From NCBI GenBank assembly GCA_028280025.1, contig JANQMO010000051.1, positions 1-38,243 on the forward strand: a DNA stretch of 38,243 bases, given 5' to 3'. The first letter of the stretch is position 1. Each line of letters opens with the position of its first letter. Under the pieces are notes generated by a model. The model was not told the origin of the DNA, ran no database searches, and saw only the letters and a program-made list of their open reading frames with translations. The DNA is from Chlorobium sp. Its GTDB lineage: Bacteria; Bacteroidota; Chlorobiia; Chlorobiales; Chlorobiaceae. Shown in pieces: positions 1 through 7,908 of the stretch. The position numbers and the translations under genes were made by a program.

Positions 1-84
1 CGACTGCTCATCGATATTTTGTCGTTCAACGAGCGTTCCATCAAAAAGGCGAGGGAGCCAGTGCCTCAACTCGCCCTATTTTAA
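1..84 (+). CDS. Possible 3' end of a gene cut by the window edge
   Basis: A frame is open from base 1 to a TAA at 82-84 and would encode about 27 residues ending in PQLALF. That kind of tail is seen in some DDE transposases, but this is only an impression. On the other strand an ATG at about 43 could equally begin a gene leaving the window. A 6-bp inverted repeat (GGCGAG/CTCGCC) near 48-75 may be a weak hairpin. Too little sequence is present to choose. Confidence 0.2.
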   Translation, partial: RLLIDILSFNERSIKKAREPVPQLALF

Positions 85-146
85 CCGGACAGTAGTGATC
101 ACGATTCACAATTCTTCTCCCACTCATTGCTCGTTGCTGTTCAACT

Positions 147-167
147 GAGAACCGAGAACTGAGAACT
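147..167. repeat. Heptamer array (GAGAACY)
   Basis: Three tandem 7-bp units, GAGAACC, GAGAACT and GAGAACT, lie in the spacer left of the first gene. They belong to the set of degenerate 7-bp arrays found in many spacers of this window. Confidence 0.6.
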
Positions 168-178
168 TCCCCCTCCTT

Positions 179-205
179 ACTCCTGCGCACGAAGTGCGCT
201 ACTCC
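179..205. repeat. ACTCCTGCG...CGCTACTCC mini-palindrome
   Basis: The outer bases ACTCC and TACTCC flank a perfect stem, GCGCAC (185-190) and GTGCGC (194-199), with a GAA loop. Related units occur at 7814-7888 and 8106-8132. It is followed by a heptamer array, TCACTCG-TCACTTG-TCACTCA (219-239), which overlaps the last codons of the next gene. Confidence 0.55.
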
Positions 206-225
206 CTACTCCTTCTTGTCACTCG

Positions 226-1038
226 TCACTTGTCACTCATATTCACCATCTCCTCGCTGACGTCCCACAACCGCCGCCGAAGTTCCGGGTCTTCTGCCAG
301 CGGGGAACACGAGACCGGACGGTTGTTTTCGAAATACGTGCCTGTTACCCCTTGAACATCTTCGGAAACGGCAAGCCAGGCCAATGCTTCTCCCCCGTAG
401 ACCGGGTCACTGCCCCCAAGGGACCAGCCTGCATGAAGAAGCTTGGTCGCCAGTATACCGGGATCGAGCGTGTTGACGGTCACACCGGTTCCTTCGAGCC
501 TCTTTGCATGCTCCAGGGTGAACATGACATTACAGAGTTTGCTGAACGCGTATGCGCTGTAACCGCTGTAATGCTTTTCCCCCTGTATGTCGGCCAGGTC
601 GAAACCGGCGCTGAAATGATCGACTGAACTGACGTTGATAATACGGGCCCTCTTTTGGCGAAGGAGGGGTTCCAAGAGCACTGTCAGGTAAAAGTGGGCA
701 AGGTAGTTGACCGCAAAAGTCGTTTCGCAGCCGTCTGCCGTCAGCGTCCGTTCCGCCATGTAGACACCGGCATTATTGATCAGTACATCGATGCCCTCAA
801 TTTCATCCAACAACGTTCCGGCCATGCCTGCTACGTCGTGAAGGGAGCTGAAATCAGCCTGCAGGATCGAGACGCTGCCATAACCGGCAACCGTTTCGAT
901 CTCTTTTCTTGCCTCATCGAGTCTGGTGCCGTTTCTGCCGTGAAGTATGATCCGTGAACCTGAACGGGCAAGTTGGAGCGCAGCCGCCTTTCCGATCCCG
1001 TCCGTGCCGCCTGTAATACAGATAACGTTTTCTTTCAC
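226..1038 (-). CDS. Short-chain dehydrogenase/reductase, retinol-dehydrogenase-like
   Basis: An NAD(P)-dependent oxidoreductase of the classical SDR family, 270 aa and probably cytosolic. The cofactor motif TGGTDGIG lies at residues 9-16, the structural NNAG at 88-91, and the catalytic Tyr163-x3-Lys167 (YAFSK) in the expected place. The overall pattern resembles WW-domain oxidoreductase/retinol dehydrogenase homologues, which bacteria use on varied lipid or aldehyde substrates; the substrate here is unknown. The start is a GTG at 1036-1038, 11 bp after the stop of the lipoprotein gene upstream, so the two are probably cotranscribed. The last three codons (SDK) lie inside a 7-bp repeat array, so the C-terminal end may have been reshaped by the repeat. 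Confidence 0.85.
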   Translation of the reverse strand: MKENVICITGGTDGIGKAAALQLARSGSRIILHGRNGTRLDEARKEIETVAGYGSVSILQADFSSLHDVAGMAGTLLDEIEGIDVLINNAGVYMAERTLTADGCETTFAVNYLAHFYLTVLLEPLLRQKRARIINVSSVDHFSAGFDLADIQGEKHYSGYSAYAFSKLCNVMFTLEHAKRLEGTGVTVNTLDPGILATKLLHAGWSLGGSDPVYGGEALAWLAVSEDVQGVTGTYFENNRPVSCSPLAEDPELRRRLWDVSEEMVNMSDK

Positions 1039-1049
1039 CTGTCGCCCGC

Positions 1050-1562
1050 CTACCAGTTCGAGATCATCCTGTTGAACAGGTCATCGACAATCTGGTCGAC
1101 AACCGCCTCGATCGCCTCTTCCTTTGCTGCAAAATCTCCGACCGAATAGTCATCGAATCCGCTGAATGACGTGCGGGTGAAAAACGGCTTGTCCCGGGTC
1201 CTGTCGGTAAACGACGCGCGAACGACAATAGTGATCCGGTTGGCTATCGCGCGCTCGGTTTCGCTGCCGAGCTGACTCGGTTCATCGCTGAAGGAAACGA
1301 TTTCGGCTTCGAGATCGGCATCGGCACGGTTTCTGTCCGATTCGATATTCAGAGAACTCTGGGACTCGATAACATCGATAAGCTTTTCGGTGAACTCGGC
1401 ACTGAGTTGCGCAACACCCGCCCCCGACCGGTCCTTGAAAGTCTGAACGGCAACGGTCTTGACATGCGGAGGCAGCGACGCCCCCGAAAAGGTGTAGCAC
1501 CCCTGAAGAGCAAGCGCAAGTATCAGAATGACAGGCAGCAATGTTCCGTTACATTTCAGCAT
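1050..1562 (-). CDS. lptE: LptE-family LPS-assembly lipoprotein
   Basis: A 170-aa lipoprotein. A hydrophobic signal is followed by the lipobox LQGC with acylated Cys22, and the mature part begins YTFSGASLPP. The motif TVAVQTFKDRSG at about 36-47 and the helical/beta layout match the Bacteroidetes/Chlorobi LptE family, the outer-membrane plug lipoprotein of the LptD translocon that inserts lipopolysaccharide. In this phylum the family is sequence-divergent from E. coli LptE, so the name rests on pattern recognition. It is followed after 11 bp by an SDR gene. Its 5' side carries a composite repeat that separates it from the SDR at 1823-2647. An LptF/LptG-type permease lies far away at 36195-37277. 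Confidence 0.7.
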   Translation of the reverse strand: MLKCNGTLLPVILILALALQGCYTFSGASLPPHVKTVAVQTFKDRSGAGVAQLSAEFTEKLIDVIESQSSLNIESDRNRADADLEAEIVSFSDEPSQLGSETERAIANRITIVVRASFTDRTRDKPFFTRTSFSGFDDYSVGDFAAKEEAIEAVVDQIVDDLFNRMISNW

Positions 1563-1580
1563 AGTGGTAAGAAATAGGTA

Positions 1581-1725
1581 ATGGGTAAAGATAGGAAAGT
1601 CAAAAATAAGACATCAATAACCCTGTTGATTTGTTGAGGTATTACAAATACCGGATACATTGGAAGGCATTTTATAGGTCCTATGGGTCTTATATGACCT
1701 ATAAGTCCTATAAGTTTCAGCCATC
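1581..1725. repeat. Composite 9/8/7-bp repeat element, copy A
   Basis: The 9-bp part (about 1672-1715) is built from units like TATAGGACC, followed in minus-strand order by a linker close to ATGCCTTCCAATGTATCCG. Next come 8-bp units (1625-1648, GTTGATTT and GTTGAGGT on the plus strand) and a pyrimidine-rich tail. It lies upstream of the LptE-like gene and reads in the same sense as that gene. Confidence 0.75.
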
Positions 1726-1745
1726 CATCACCATATGAATTTCTT

Positions 1746-1773
1746 CTTACTCCTTACTTCTTGACTCTTGATT
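1746..1773. repeat. Heptamer array (CTTACTC-like)
   Basis: Four 7-bp units, CTTACTC, CTTACTT, CTTGACT and CTTGATT, lie just downstream of the SDR gene that ends at 1823 on the minus strand. Confidence 0.65.
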
Positions 1774-1822
1774 TTCTGCTCTTCCTACTCCCTATTCCCC
1801 AATACCCACTACCCAAACCACC

Positions 1823-2647
1823 TTACCAGCTTCTGCGGTCGATCTTGTTGAAAAGCTTTCGGAAAGGATAGGTGAACAACAGCCATTTTCTGCGCTTTTG
1901 GTCGAGGGCTGAAAGGTAATCGCCGTTTTTGGTTCCGCCGTGGTCACTCGCCATCTTCACGGCAAGCGATGCGGCAACCGAGGGAGGCTGAGCAAAGATA
2001 TCACAGATGGTTTCGAAGGTTTCCTGCTGACGTTTCATTTCGGGGGTCGGCTGTATGGCACGGGTCATGTCCGTACGGACAAGTCCGGGATGCAAAAGCA
2101 TGATGGATACAGGATATTCTTTGTACTCCTCTGCTGCCGCAAAGGTAAACCTCGCTATAGCGGCTTTCGTAGAACCATATGCGCTTATAAACGGCGTATT
2201 CGATTTTTTATCGGTACCCGATCCGGCCATGTTGATAATCTTCAGCGAATGCCCGGCCTTCAAGTGATAGTGCAGTGCCGCCCTGGTTCCGTGGTAGGTT
2301 CCTTTCAGATTAATGTCGATAATACGGCCCCACTCAACGGGATCGCTGTCGGTTACGTTGTAAAAGGTATCGGTTATGCCTGCATTGTTGATAAACACAT
2401 CGATTTTTCCAAACGCTTCTACGGCCCTCTCAACAAGCTGCTCGACGTCTGAATAGTCAGAAACATCACAGACCTGCCCAATGACCCTGCCCGGGGGGAA
2501 GTCACTCAGTGCATGTTCGACATGCGCCTTGTTTCTGGAGGCAATCACCACTTTCGCACCTTCCCTGACGTAGGCCTCGGCGATGGTTTTGCCGATCCCC
2601 CTGGTCGAACCAGTGATGACAGCCACTTTCGAATCGAGTTTTCCCAC
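1823..2647 (-). CDS. Short-chain dehydrogenase/reductase in the RLP cluster
   Basis: A 274-aa classical SDR with cofactor motif TGSTRGIG near residues 12-19, NNAG, a Ser in NMAGSG and the catalytic YGSTK. A longer in-frame start at 2719 exists, but its first 24 codons come from repeat DNA. The GTG at 2645-2647, which gives the normal SDR start MGKLDSKVAVITG, is therefore preferred. It lies 175 bp after the RuBisCO-like gene, with composite repeat copy B between them. It may oxidise or reduce an intermediate of the same pathway, but co-regulation is inference and the substrate is unknown. The C-terminus is basic and aromatic, without a clear membrane segment. Confidence 0.85.
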   Translation of the reverse strand: MGKLDSKVAVITGSTRGIGKTIAEAYVREGAKVVIASRNKAHVEHALSDFPPGRVIGQVCDVSDYSDVEQLVERAVEAFGKIDVFINNAGITDTFYNVTDSDPVEWGRIIDINLKGTYHGTRAALHYHLKAGHSLKIINMAGSGTDKKSNTPFISAYGSTKAAIARFTFAAAEEYKEYPVSIMLLHPGLVRTDMTRAIQPTPEMKRQQETFETICDIFAQPPSVAASLAVKMASDHGGTKNGDYLSALDQKRRKWLLFTYPFRKLFNKIDRRSW

Positions 2648-2659
2648 GGTAAATATTAA

Positions 2660-2790
2660 GGCAAAAGTAAAAAGGCAAAAATCTTGTTGAATTGTTGAGG
2701 TGTTGCAAGCCGGACACATTGAAAGAAGTTCTATAGGTCCTATGGGTCCTATATGACCTATAAGTCCTATAAGATTTATCGGCCTTCAAT
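2660..2790. repeat. Composite 9/8/7-bp repeat element, copy B
   Basis: It contains 7-bp units GGCAAAA-GTAAAAA-GGCAAAA (2660-2680), 8-bp units GTTGAATT-GTTGAGGT-GTTGCAAG (2686-2709), a CGGACACATTGAAAG linker, then 9-bp units (2731-2773). In the sense of the SDR gene downstream, the order is 9-mers, linker, 8-mers, 7-mers, start codon. Confidence 0.8.
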
Positions 2791-2822
2791 CACCGTATAA
2801 GTTTTTTACTCCTTTCGCCCTT

Positions 2823-4109
2823 TCACTTCTCCAGCATCGCTTTCAGCTCCGGATGTGCCTCGGCATAGGTATCGAGCGGCAATCCTTTCTCGATGGCTTT
2901 CCATGCCTGCCGAATGCTCGACGCGCCCGCTTTCGGACCCATGGGATGACCGAATATTCCTCTCCCGGGAACAAACCCGAAATCGACACTGCCGACTTTT
3001 CTGTACACATTCTCCAGGGTCGCCGCAGAGTCACTTCCGCCGGGAACCGGGAGTGAACGCTTCAGGTCTCCCATATCGTTCAAACATTCCTCGATGTTCT
3101 CAAGAACTTCCTGCTCCGGGGTCATCATACGGTTACCGAAACCCGGCATAATAATGGCATCAAAACCTGCAAGACGCTGCAGTTTCGTTATAACCCTGCT
3201 GTGGATGCCGTACTTCTCGAGTCGAGAGAATGACGCTATAAAAGGAAAATGGCCGATAAGCGGCACTTTCGTGTGCCTGCGAAGCATACGCACCGCGCTC
3301 AGTCCGACAGGCATGGCATTGACGAGCAATGCGTTGGCTCCGTTCGTTACAGCCACATCGTGCTGCTCGATCAGGTTTCCAACCTCGTCGGTTATATTGG
3401 CAAGGTAGATTTTCTTGTCACCGGTCAATTCCTCTGCCCGCACTCTCGCCCGGCCGAGAAGTTCCGACCGTTTTTTCAACGTTGACCATTCCACGTCGGC
3501 CAGCATTTCATCGTCCTTTGCAATATCAAGCCCGCCGAGCCAGCTTTGATATGCTATCTCTGCAAAAAGCTCAGGCTGAAGTCCGATATTCGGCTTGACC
3601 ACGCCAAAAAATATAGGCCTGTCGTATGCACCGAGCATCTCGCGTATCCCTTCGATCCCGAATTTGGGACCCTCGAACTCCGCCAGGTAGGAATCGGGAA
3701 ACGATATATCCAGCAGCTTCACGAGCGGGACACCGGGAGTGAAGTATGTCCCCTCTCCGCAAACGGCTGTGAGGAGATTGGGGATTTTCGGACCGAAATT
3801 GCCGTGGGGATGGGCAATGGTCACCCTGCAGGCATGCACCTTTCCTTCTGCAGCCTGCTCGACAGGGTAACTGAGTTCCGGCAGTTCCTCAACCACCTTC
3901 CAATCGATTACTTTCGCTCCGTAAACATGCCGGAAATCTTCGTCAACCCCGACTCTGCTCCACTGCGCTGTCGATTGCTCACTGCAGAAGTGGGCAAGGC
4001 AGGCCTCTATGTCACCGACGCATTCCAGGTAATAATCGAGCTCGAGGTAATCAGCCATATCCAACTGATCTCTCTTTGCGAAAAAACCTTGTATATCTTC
4101 AACCTTCAT
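2823..4109 (-). CDS. RuBisCO-like protein (form IV RLP)
   Basis: A 428-aa large-subunit homologue of the Chlorobium type. It is not expected to fix CO2, because green sulfur bacteria use the reverse TCA cycle. By-eye alignment to spinach RbcL shows the metal/carbamate site kept as GLDIAKDDE, with Lys198, Asp200 and Glu201 matching K201, D203 and E204. Lys172 (VKPN) matches K175. Key substrate residues differ: the second lysine of KPK is Asn, HR becomes His287-Phe288, the loop 6 lysine is Arg327 in GNR, and the phosphate-site Ser before GG is Pro. In relatives, RLPs enolise or isomerise methylthio-sugar phosphates. Work on the C. tepidum RLP linked it to sulfur oxidation and oxidative stress, but its reaction is unknown. 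It starts 21 bp after an LsrF-like gene, so it is in that operon. Confidence 0.93.
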   Translation of the reverse strand: MKVEDIQGFFAKRDQLDMADYLELDYYLECVGDIEACLAHFCSEQSTAQWSRVGVDEDFRHVYGAKVIDWKVVEELPELSYPVEQAAEGKVHACRVTIAHPHGNFGPKIPNLLTAVCGEGTYFTPGVPLVKLLDISFPDSYLAEFEGPKFGIEGIREMLGAYDRPIFFGVVKPNIGLQPELFAEIAYQSWLGGLDIAKDDEMLADVEWSTLKKRSELLGRARVRAEELTGDKKIYLANITDEVGNLIEQHDVAVTNGANALLVNAMPVGLSAVRMLRRHTKVPLIGHFPFIASFSRLEKYGIHSRVITKLQRLAGFDAIIMPGFGNRMMTPEQEVLENIEECLNDMGDLKRSLPVPGGSDSAATLENVYRKVGSVDFGFVPGRGIFGHPMGPKAGASSIRQAWKAIEKGLPLDTYAEAHPELKAMLEK

Positions 4110-4130
4110 AATCTATGGTTCAACTCCCCT

Positions 4131-5012
4131 CTACCCTTCAGCCTTGATGCTGTTGAAGTAGTCATATGCTTCTTCCGGAGTTGTGTTCTCATGGACAATC
4201 CGGTTCACTGCTTTCATCATCGCGACCGGGGCGTCACTCTGGAATATGTTTCTACCCATGTCAACACCGGCAGCACCTTCCCGGATAGCGTTATAGGACA
4301 TGGAAAGTGCATCGAGTTCCGGGATTTTCTTCCCGCCGGCCATCACTATGGGTACCGGACATGATGCCACAACGGTATCGAAGTCTTCGGGCACATAGTA
4401 TGTTTTCACGATCTGCGCACCGAGTTCCGCACAGATCCTGCATGCGAGACGGAAATATTTTGCATCCCTGACCATGTTTTTTCCGACAGCGGTAACCGCC
4501 ATAACAGGTATACCGTAACGGTATCCCCAGTCGACAAGCCTGGTCATGTTCCGGATCGAACGGGTTTCATATTCGCCTCCGATAAACACCTGGAGCGTGA
4601 TTGCCGCGACGTTCATGCGGATAGCGTCATCGATGTCAACAGCTATCTCTTCGTCGGAAAGCTCTTTGAGGATGCTGGGGCCGCCGCTGCTGCGCATGAC
4701 GACCGCCTTGGTAAGGGTCGGGGGCACTGTCGTCCGGAGTATTCCCCTCGTCAGCATAATGGCGTCGGAATACTGCATAAGCGGTACGATGTTGAGATCG
4801 ACTCTCTCAAGCCCTGTTGTCGGCCCCTGAAAATAACCGTGGTCGATGGCGAACATGACGGTTTTGCCCGTGTCAGGCCTGAATATCCTTGACAAACGGT
4901 TCTTCATCCCCCAATCTAGGGCACTTGCCCCTTTGAGAAAGAAACCGTGCTGCTCTACCGGTATGTCGGTATGATACTGCTTTTCCTGTTTTCCCTGGTC
5001 TGCTTCCGGCAT
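4131..5012 (-). CDS. LsrF-like class I aldolase/thiolase (DhnA family)
   Basis: A 293-aa TIM-barrel enzyme very close to E. coli LsrF along its whole length. Shared blocks include LKGASALDWGM, DHGYFQGPTTGLER, RGILR, VKTYYV and GVDMGRNIFQSDAPVAMMKA. The Schiff-base lysine falls at Lys203, the same number as in LsrF. LsrF converts 3-hydroxy-2,4-pentanedione 5-phosphate plus CoA to dihydroxyacetone phosphate plus acetyl-CoA at the end of autoinducer-2 breakdown. No lsrK, lsrG or lsr transporter is near, so the substrate here is probably another phosphorylated diketone or ketose. It lies 45 bp after the aldolase/dehydrogenase fusion gene and 21 bp before the RLP gene, which indicates a single operon. 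Confidence 0.9.
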   Translation of the reverse strand: MPEADQGKQEKQYHTDIPVEQHGFFLKGASALDWGMKNRLSRIFRPDTGKTVMFAIDHGYFQGPTTGLERVDLNIVPLMQYSDAIMLTRGILRTTVPPTLTKAVVMRSSGGPSILKELSDEEIAVDIDDAIRMNVAAITLQVFIGGEYETRSIRNMTRLVDWGYRYGIPVMAVTAVGKNMVRDAKYFRLACRICAELGAQIVKTYYVPEDFDTVVASCPVPIVMAGGKKIPELDALSMSYNAIREGAAGVDMGRNIFQSDAPVAMMKAVNRIVHENTTPEEAYDYFNSIKAEG

Positions 5013-5057
5013 GGTTATGCTCCTGTTATACGTTTGTGATGGTACATGGAAATATCC

Positions 5058-7175
5058 TTATCTGAGTGCGGCGGCTATGTTCCCGCCGTCAACGGTCGTT
5101 ATCGATCCTGTGGTTTTCTTCTCGAGAGCGAGGTGAACGAACGCTTCGGCAACATCTTCGGCTGTCACCTCGAGCTTGAGAAGATTGCCCGCCATATATT
5201 CTTCCCGGCTGAGCCCCCGTGCTTTCGATCGGGAGGCGATCATATCGTCGTTCAAAAGGCCGCTGCGAATCCTGTCGGCATTGATCCCGTTTGCGCGGAT
5301 CCCGTCACGTCCGTGATCGAGCGCATACTGGCGCATAAGGAACAGTGTCGCTGCTTTCGGAAGTCCATAAGCACCGAAATCGGGTCCGGGATTGACCGCC
5401 TGTTTTGATACGTTGTAGAGCAGATTGCCCCCTGTCCCCTGCAGTCTCATAACAGCAACGGCTTCCTGGGAGATCGACTGGTGTGAAAAGAAATTCAGCT
5501 CAAAACTTTTTCGCAGCAATTCATCGGTCAGGTCTCCTATCCTTCCCTGGAATGCCGCTCCTACATTGGAAACAACGATGTCGACTCCTCCGAAGGTCCG
5601 GCATATTTTCCTGAAGGCCTCCGACACGGAAGAGCGGTCTGTTACGTCACAGGCAACAGCCAATGCATCGGGACCCAGCTTGTCTTTTACCTGTTCAAGG
5701 CTGTGACTGTCGAGATCGAGAATGGCAACCTCGGCGCCCCTCTCCATGAACGCTTTGGCCGTGGCTAAGCCGATCGCACCAGCGCCTCCGGTGACCATAG
5801 CCACTTTTCCGGCAAAAACGTCATGGCGCACCTTCTTCACCTTGGCCTGCTCCATATCCCAGTACTCGATACCGAAAACCTCGTCTTCACTGATGGACTC
5901 GAAGCAGCCGATCGATTCCGCCTGTAGAACAGCCTCTGCGGTTGTTGCCGCTATATCGGCAGTCACCCTGGCATCGCGAAGCGTTTTACCGAGGCCGAAC
6001 AACCCTAATCCCGGAACGAGAACAACTCTCGGCAGGGGATCGAGCATGCTGACATCCCTGCCCGATGCGTCCTTCTGCCGCTCGAAGTATGCCGTGTATT
6101 CCTTTTTATATGACTCAACCGCTTCATGAACATCTTTTTTAAACCCTTCCGGATCGTTCGCGTCAGGCGGAGGCAGGACAAGCGGAAGGTTCTTGGTTCG
6201 TATAATGAAGTCCGGGGTCATGGTGCCCCTTGCTGCCAGCGACGGGAGATCGGCCGCGTTGACGTACTCCATGATAGCAGGCGATGATCGGAAATCGAGA
6301 ATGAAACTTTCATAGTCCCTGCCTCCGGGAACCTTTTCCCGGACGCAGGCGCCTCGTATCACCGGGGCCACTTTCTCGAGCGAAAGAAGCCCTGCAGGCA
6401 GATCGACAGCCGCAAACGTTTTGCTTCCCGCTTTTTCAATTCTTTCTTCCAGCTCGTTTACAGCACGGATCATCACATCGTATGCATCCCTTGCTGTCTC
6501 TCCGAGTGTCACGAGGCCATGCTTCAACAGGACAAGTCCTTCGACCTTCGTATCCCCGGCATAGACTTTTTCTGCATACCTTGCCAGTTCAAGACCGGGC
6601 CTTATATATGGAACAATACCGAACCTGTTGCCGAATACTTCCCTGACAAGTTTTTCACCGTCAGGCTGGTTGGTCAGGGTAAGCAAGGCCTGCGAATGTG
6701 TGTGGAAAATAAACTTGTGAGGCAGAAATGCATGAAGAAGCGTCTCGATGGATGGTGTCAGCCCGTTTCTTACCATATGGTCCGTCAGGCTGAAAAGGTT
6801 GAGAAAAAGAAAATTTTTCAGCTCCTGGTTCGAAAAACTCTTGAGGTACTCATCGGTCAAATGCCTGCCGGCCAGTATCATCTGCAGGAGCTTCTGGAGC
6901 GGTTCGATCCTGACGGCGGTAAAATCATAAGCAGATACGTCAGCCAGATCGACACCGCTCCCCTTTATATAGAGGACATTGACTTTGTTGCCGATAACAT
7001 CGGTATGCTGACTCTTGACGGATGTGTTGCCCCCGCCATGCATGACAAGCCTGCTTTCTCTACCAAGGAGACGGGATGCGTAAACCAGTTCAGCAAGTTC
7101 CCGGGGGAGCTGTGCATCGGATTCCTGTGATGTGGTGACTGTGTCGAATCCAGCTTCTTCCCAGAGGTTTTTCAT
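5058..7175 (-). CDS. Bifunctional class II aldolase / short-chain dehydrogenase
   Basis: A 705-aa fusion of the RhaEW/YuxG type. Residues about 25-260 form a class II (RhaD/AraD/fuculose aldolase) domain: GGGNTS at 47-52, KGSG at 71-74, the acid Glu144 in PSIETLLHAF, metal ligands in HTH at 158-160, and a later KHG. Residues about 450-705 are an SDR domain with VTGGAGAIG near 460 and catalytic YGLPK near 600. In rhamnose catabolism, relatives cleave rhamnulose 1-phosphate to DHAP and lactaldehyde and oxidise the aldehyde to lactate. A similar aldolase cleaves methylthioribulose 1-phosphate in the DHAP shunt. As the first gene of the RLP operon it probably performs a cleave-and-oxidise step. 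No rhamnose genes are nearby. Confidence 0.9.
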   Translation of the reverse strand: MKNLWEEAGFDTVTTSQESDAQLPRELAELVYASRLLGRESRLVMHGGGNTSVKSQHTDVIGNKVNVLYIKGSGVDLADVSAYDFTAVRIEPLQKLLQMILAGRHLTDEYLKSFSNQELKNFLFLNLFSLTDHMVRNGLTPSIETLLHAFLPHKFIFHTHSQALLTLTNQPDGEKLVREVFGNRFGIVPYIRPGLELARYAEKVYAGDTKVEGLVLLKHGLVTLGETARDAYDVMIRAVNELEERIEKAGSKTFAAVDLPAGLLSLEKVAPVIRGACVREKVPGGRDYESFILDFRSSPAIMEYVNAADLPSLAARGTMTPDFIIRTKNLPLVLPPPDANDPEGFKKDVHEAVESYKKEYTAYFERQKDASGRDVSMLDPLPRVVLVPGLGLFGLGKTLRDARVTADIAATTAEAVLQAESIGCFESISEDEVFGIEYWDMEQAKVKKVRHDVFAGKVAMVTGGAGAIGLATAKAFMERGAEVAILDLDSHSLEQVKDKLGPDALAVACDVTDRSSVSEAFRKICRTFGGVDIVVSNVGAAFQGRIGDLTDELLRKSFELNFFSHQSISQEAVAVMRLQGTGGNLLYNVSKQAVNPGPDFGAYGLPKAATLFLMRQYALDHGRDGIRANGINADRIRSGLLNDDMIASRSKARGLSREEYMAGNLLKLEVTAEDVAEAFVHLALEKKTTGSITTVDGGNIAAALR

Positions 7176-7342
7176 AAAAAAACGTCTTGAGTATGATGAG
7201 GAGCCGCCTTACGGAATAGTGGCTTGTAAGGCATTGAATATAGCAAAAACCTCTGATCCTGAAAACAGGCCCGGGCTTATGTTCTATTATTTTCACGCCA
7301 TTAGCTAACTTGCCATTCAAAGCTTAAAAAAAGAAAGAAAGC

Positions 7343-7807
7343 ATGCACGATAACACGGAAAGAAAAGCGTTCGATCTTGCGGTCCGTTACCTCGGCAACA
7401 GGGAACACTCGCAGAAGGAAATAATAGAGAAACTCTCACGAAAGGAATTCAGTGAAGAGGTTATCAACAAAACCCTTGACCGGCTCGGCGAATTGGGATT
7501 GATCGATGACCGCTCGTTCGCCGTGAACTACGTTGGAAGCAGATTGAGAAAAAAGTCTTGCGGTCATTACAAGCTCAAACATGAACTTCTGCAGAAAGGT
7601 ATACCGGAAGATGTGGTCGATGAGGTACTGGCCGACTTCGACAATTCTTCCCTCTGCCTCGAAGCCGCGCTGAAAAAACTCCCGTTCATCAAAGGCGATA
7701 AACAGCAGAAACATCGTAAACTCTACGCTTTTCTCACAAACAGGGGATTCGATTCCCATACGATCCGGGAAACGCTGGAGGAAGTGTTCAGGGAGAGTGA
7801 ATCGTGA
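7343..7807 (+). CDS. recX: RecX-family regulator of RecA
   Basis: A 154-aa helical protein with three repeats of the RecX fold. Family hallmarks are visible: an N-terminal stretch AVRYLGNREHSQKEIIEKL, then LGLIDDRSFAVNYV, and a basic KKSCGHYKLKHELLQKGI. RecX binds RecA filaments and limits their activity. The length is normal for the family. The gene is divergent from the RLP operon, with 167 bp between starts. recA is not next to it, which is common outside the proteobacteria. Its ATG follows a purine-rich stretch (AAAGAAAGAAAGC) with no strong Shine-Dalgarno sequence. Confidence 0.88.
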   Translation: MHDNTERKAFDLAVRYLGNREHSQKEIIEKLSRKEFSEEVINKTLDRLGELGLIDDRSFAVNYVGSRLRKKSCGHYKLKHELLQKGIPEDVVDEVLADFDNSSLCLEAALKKLPFIKGDKQQKHRKLYAFLTNRGFDSHTIRETLEEVFRESES

Positions 7808-7813
7808 TGAGAA

Positions 7814-7888
7814 GGAGTAGCTCGCTTATGCTCGCAGGAGTAGCGCTCGTTGAGCGCAGGATTAGCTTACTTCGTTTCGCAGGAGTAA
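7814..7888. repeat. Tandem ACTCCTGCG mini-palindromes
   Basis: Three adjacent units share GGAGTA...GCAGGAGTA edges but have different cores. The middle unit has a perfect stem GCGCTC (7843-7848) and GAGCGC (7852-7857). They begin 7 bp after the recX stop codon. Confidence 0.6.
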
Positions 7889-7908
7889 GGAGGGGAAGAT
7901 AGGAAAAA

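Noticed and set aside
2648..2719. N-terminal extension of the SDR gene
   Set aside because: It is encoded by composite repeat DNA; the GTG start gives the normal SDR N-terminus.
3546..4364. 272-codon plus-strand frame across the RLP and LsrF-like genes
   Set aside because: It spans two genes on the other strand and the gap between them; no family match.
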